Origin: Clostridia bacterium | Lineage (GTDB): Bacteria > Bacillota > Clostridia > Oscillospirales > Ruminococcaceae | Reading direction: 5' to 3' | DNA length: 16,296 bases | Assembly (NCBI GenBank): GCA_003246805.1 | Contig: QKDG01000074.1 | Span: forward strand, 1-16,296 | In this document: in pieces, positions 14,711 to 16,296 of the stretch | How the letters are laid out: each line of letters begins with the position of its first letter | Position numbering within the stretch: position 1 is the stretch's first letter | Position numbers and translations under genes: made by a program | The notes under the pieces: generated by a model | The model's database searches: none | The model's input: the letters and a program-made list of their open reading frames with translations, nothing else | What the model was told of the DNA's origin: nothing

Positions 14711-16296
14711 ATGGCAAAAAAAACAAATGAACAAAACAATAAAGATATGCCAGATGCTTACATTGAAAATGCAGGTGTAGTAGTTGAGGAAAAAATCACG
14801 ACAACTCTTGAAAAAAACTATATGCCATACGCAATGAGTGTTATTGTTTCTCGTGCTTTCCCGGAAATTGACGGCTTTAAGCCGTCGCACAGAAAACTGT
14901 TGTTTACAATGTATAAAATGGGGCTGCTGACAGGGGCAAAAACAAAGTCTGCCAATGTAGTCGGGCAGACAATGAGGTTGAACCCTCACGGTGATGCAGC
15001 TATTTATGAAACTATGGTGCGTCTTACAAGAGGGAATGAGACGCTCCTTCACCCTTATGTAGATTCAAAGGGTAATTTCGGAAAGTCATATTCAAGGGAT
15101 ATGGCATATGCGGCATCAAGATATACCGAGGTAAAGCTTGACAGTCTCTGCAACGAGCTTTTTCGTGACATTGACAAGGATACAGTTGATTTTTCCCCTA
15201 ACTATGACAATTCGACAACCGAGCCTGCACTTTTGCCCGCAACGTTTCCATCAATACTTGTAAATTCAAATGTTGGAATTGGCGTTTCAATGGCAAGCTC
15301 TATATGCCCTTTTAATCTTTCAGAGCTTTGTGAAACAACAATAGCTCTTATAAGAAATCCTGAGCATGATGTAATAAGCACGCTTAAAGCACCAGATTTT
15401 GCTGGCGGCGGCTTTATTCTTTATGATGAGGATGAGCTTTTAAAAATTTACAAAACCGGCCGTGGCTCAATAAAGGTTAGAGCAAGATATAATTATGACA
15501 AATCTGCAAACTGCCTTGAAATTACTGAGATTCCACCGACAACTACAATAGAGGCTATAATAGAAAAAATAATATCGCTGATTAAGCTTGCAAAAATCCG
15601 TGAAATAGCATATATCAGGGATGAAACAGATAAAAACGGGCTTAAAATAGCAATTGACTTAAAAAGAGGAACCGACCCCGACAAGCTTATGCAAAAGCTT
15701 TTCAAGCTCACCCCGCTGCAGGATACATTCTCATGCAACTTCAACATTTTGATTAACGGCTACCCGAGAGTAATGGGCGTTAATGATATTCTTACCGAAT
15801 GGATTGAGTTTAGAAAAAACTGTATCAAAAGACGAGTAAGCTTTGATTTGAAAAAGAAGAAAGAAAAGCTGCATTTATTAAAGGGCTTAAAAAAGATTCT
15901 CCTTGATATCGACAAGGCCATCAGGCTTATCAGAGAAACAGAGGAGGAGAGCGACGTTGTTCCTAATCTTATGATTGGCTTTGCAATCGATGAGATTCAG
16001 GCTGAATATGTTGCCGAAATTAAGCTGCGCCATTTAAACCGCGAATATATTTTAAAAAGAACCAATGAAATTGACCAGCTTGAAAAAGAAATTGCGCAGA
16101 TGCTTGAACTCCTTGACAGTGATAAAAAATTAAAGCAGGTTATAATTGACGAGCTTAAAGATGTTGCCGGCAGGTTTTCAAAAGCACGAAGAACAATGCT
16201 GTATTATACAGACACCAGCGACGAATCAGAAATAGAGGAGGAAATCCCAGATTATCCTGTTAGTATTTTCTTATCAAAAAGCGGGTATTTTAAAAA
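14711..16296 (+). CDS. parC: Type IIA DNA topoisomerase subunit A (ParC/GyrA family), partial
   Basis: This is the DNA cleavage-religation subunit that partners the preceding gene. The reading frame is open from ATG 14711, with AAGGAG at 14698-14703, to the window edge; about 528 codons are visible and the 3' end is missing. The winged-helix region contains KPSHRKLL (57-64), the NPHGDAAIYE segment (91-100) and the catalytic tyrosine Y138 in AASRYTE. A tower region and a long charged, coiled-coil-like segment (about 365-500) follow. At the positions matching GyrA Ser83 and Asp87 there are A96 and E100. The C-terminal beta-pinwheel or gyrase box is outside the window, so ParC cannot be separated from GyrA on that criterion. 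The divergence of its partner favours topoisomerase IV. Confidence 0.9.
   Translation, partial: MAKKTNEQNNKDMPDAYIENAGVVVEEKITTTLEKNYMPYAMSVIVSRAFPEIDGFKPSHRKLLFTMYKMGLLTGAKTKSANVVGQTMRLNPHGDAAIYETMVRLTRGNETLLHPYVDSKGNFGKSYSRDMAYAASRYTEVKLDSLCNELFRDIDKDTVDFSPNYDNSTTEPALLPATFPSILVNSNVGIGVSMASSICPFNLSELCETTIALIRNPEHDVISTLKAPDFAGGGFILYDEDELLKIYKTGRGSIKVRARYNYDKSANCLEITEIPPTTTIEAIIEKIISLIKLAKIREIAYIRDETDKNGLKIAIDLKRGTDPDKLMQKLFKLTPLQDTFSCNFNILINGYPRVMGVNDILTEWIEFRKNCIKRRVSFDLKKKKEKLHLLKGLKKILLDIDKAIRLIRETEEESDVVPNLMIGFAIDEIQAEYVAEIKLRHLNREYILKRTNEIDQLEKEIAQMLELLDSDKKLKQVIIDELKDVAGRFSKARRTMLYYTDTSDESEIEEEIPDYPVSIFLSKSGYFK

Overview
The window looks like chromosomal DNA of a low-GC Gram-positive bacterium, most likely an anaerobic member of the Clostridia (Oscillospiraceae/Ruminococcaceae-like). 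The grounds are the AT-rich sequence, strong AGGAGG-type ribosome binding sites, sigma-A promoters of the TTGNNN-17-TATAAT type, and the protein families present. No rRNA, tRNA, CRISPR array or transposase gene was seen. The last gene runs off the right edge.

Layout. (1) 49-1240: a single-gene unit for branched-chain amino acid aminotransferase, with its own promoter and terminator. (2) 1381-6137: a tight four-gene plus-strand operon encoding an FGGY sugar kinase, an L-fucose/L-arabinose-isomerase-like protein, a DUF4432 aldose-epimerase-like protein and a class II aldolase. Together they can be read as a complete aldose -> ketose -> ketose phosphate -> DHAP + aldehyde route, but the sugar cannot be named from sequence. 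(3) 6138-7428: a minus-strand peroxiredoxin gene flanked on both sides by intergenic DNA carrying a short repeated element. (4) 11488-7429, minus strand: a MarR regulator followed by two half-transporters of a heterodimeric ABC exporter. (5) 11606-12624, plus strand: a ribosomal protein L11 methyltransferase gene (prmA) that is split by a frameshift as given. (6) 12631 to the end: the B and A subunits of a divergent type IIA DNA topoisomerase, with the A subunit cut by the window edge.

The most unusual signal is non-coding. Two copies of a 120-bp sequence (6192-6311 and 7273-7392; 9 differences by hand alignment) lie in the same orientation. Each sits between two nearly perfect direct copies of a different hairpin: 28 bp at the first site and 26 bp at the second. 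Each duplicated hairpin is the transcription terminator of the neighbouring operon. This is the footprint of a small non-autonomous mobile element that inserts at terminator hairpins and duplicates the whole hairpin as its target site. The element folds into three internal hairpins, and the differences between copies preserve pairing, including one compensatory C-G to T-A change. A decayed third copy may lie at about 7165-7246.

Functionally the window is mostly housekeeping (amino acid metabolism, ribosome modification, DNA topology), with accessory sugar catabolism, peroxide defence and a drug-exporter module, and with terminators that have been remodelled by the repeat.
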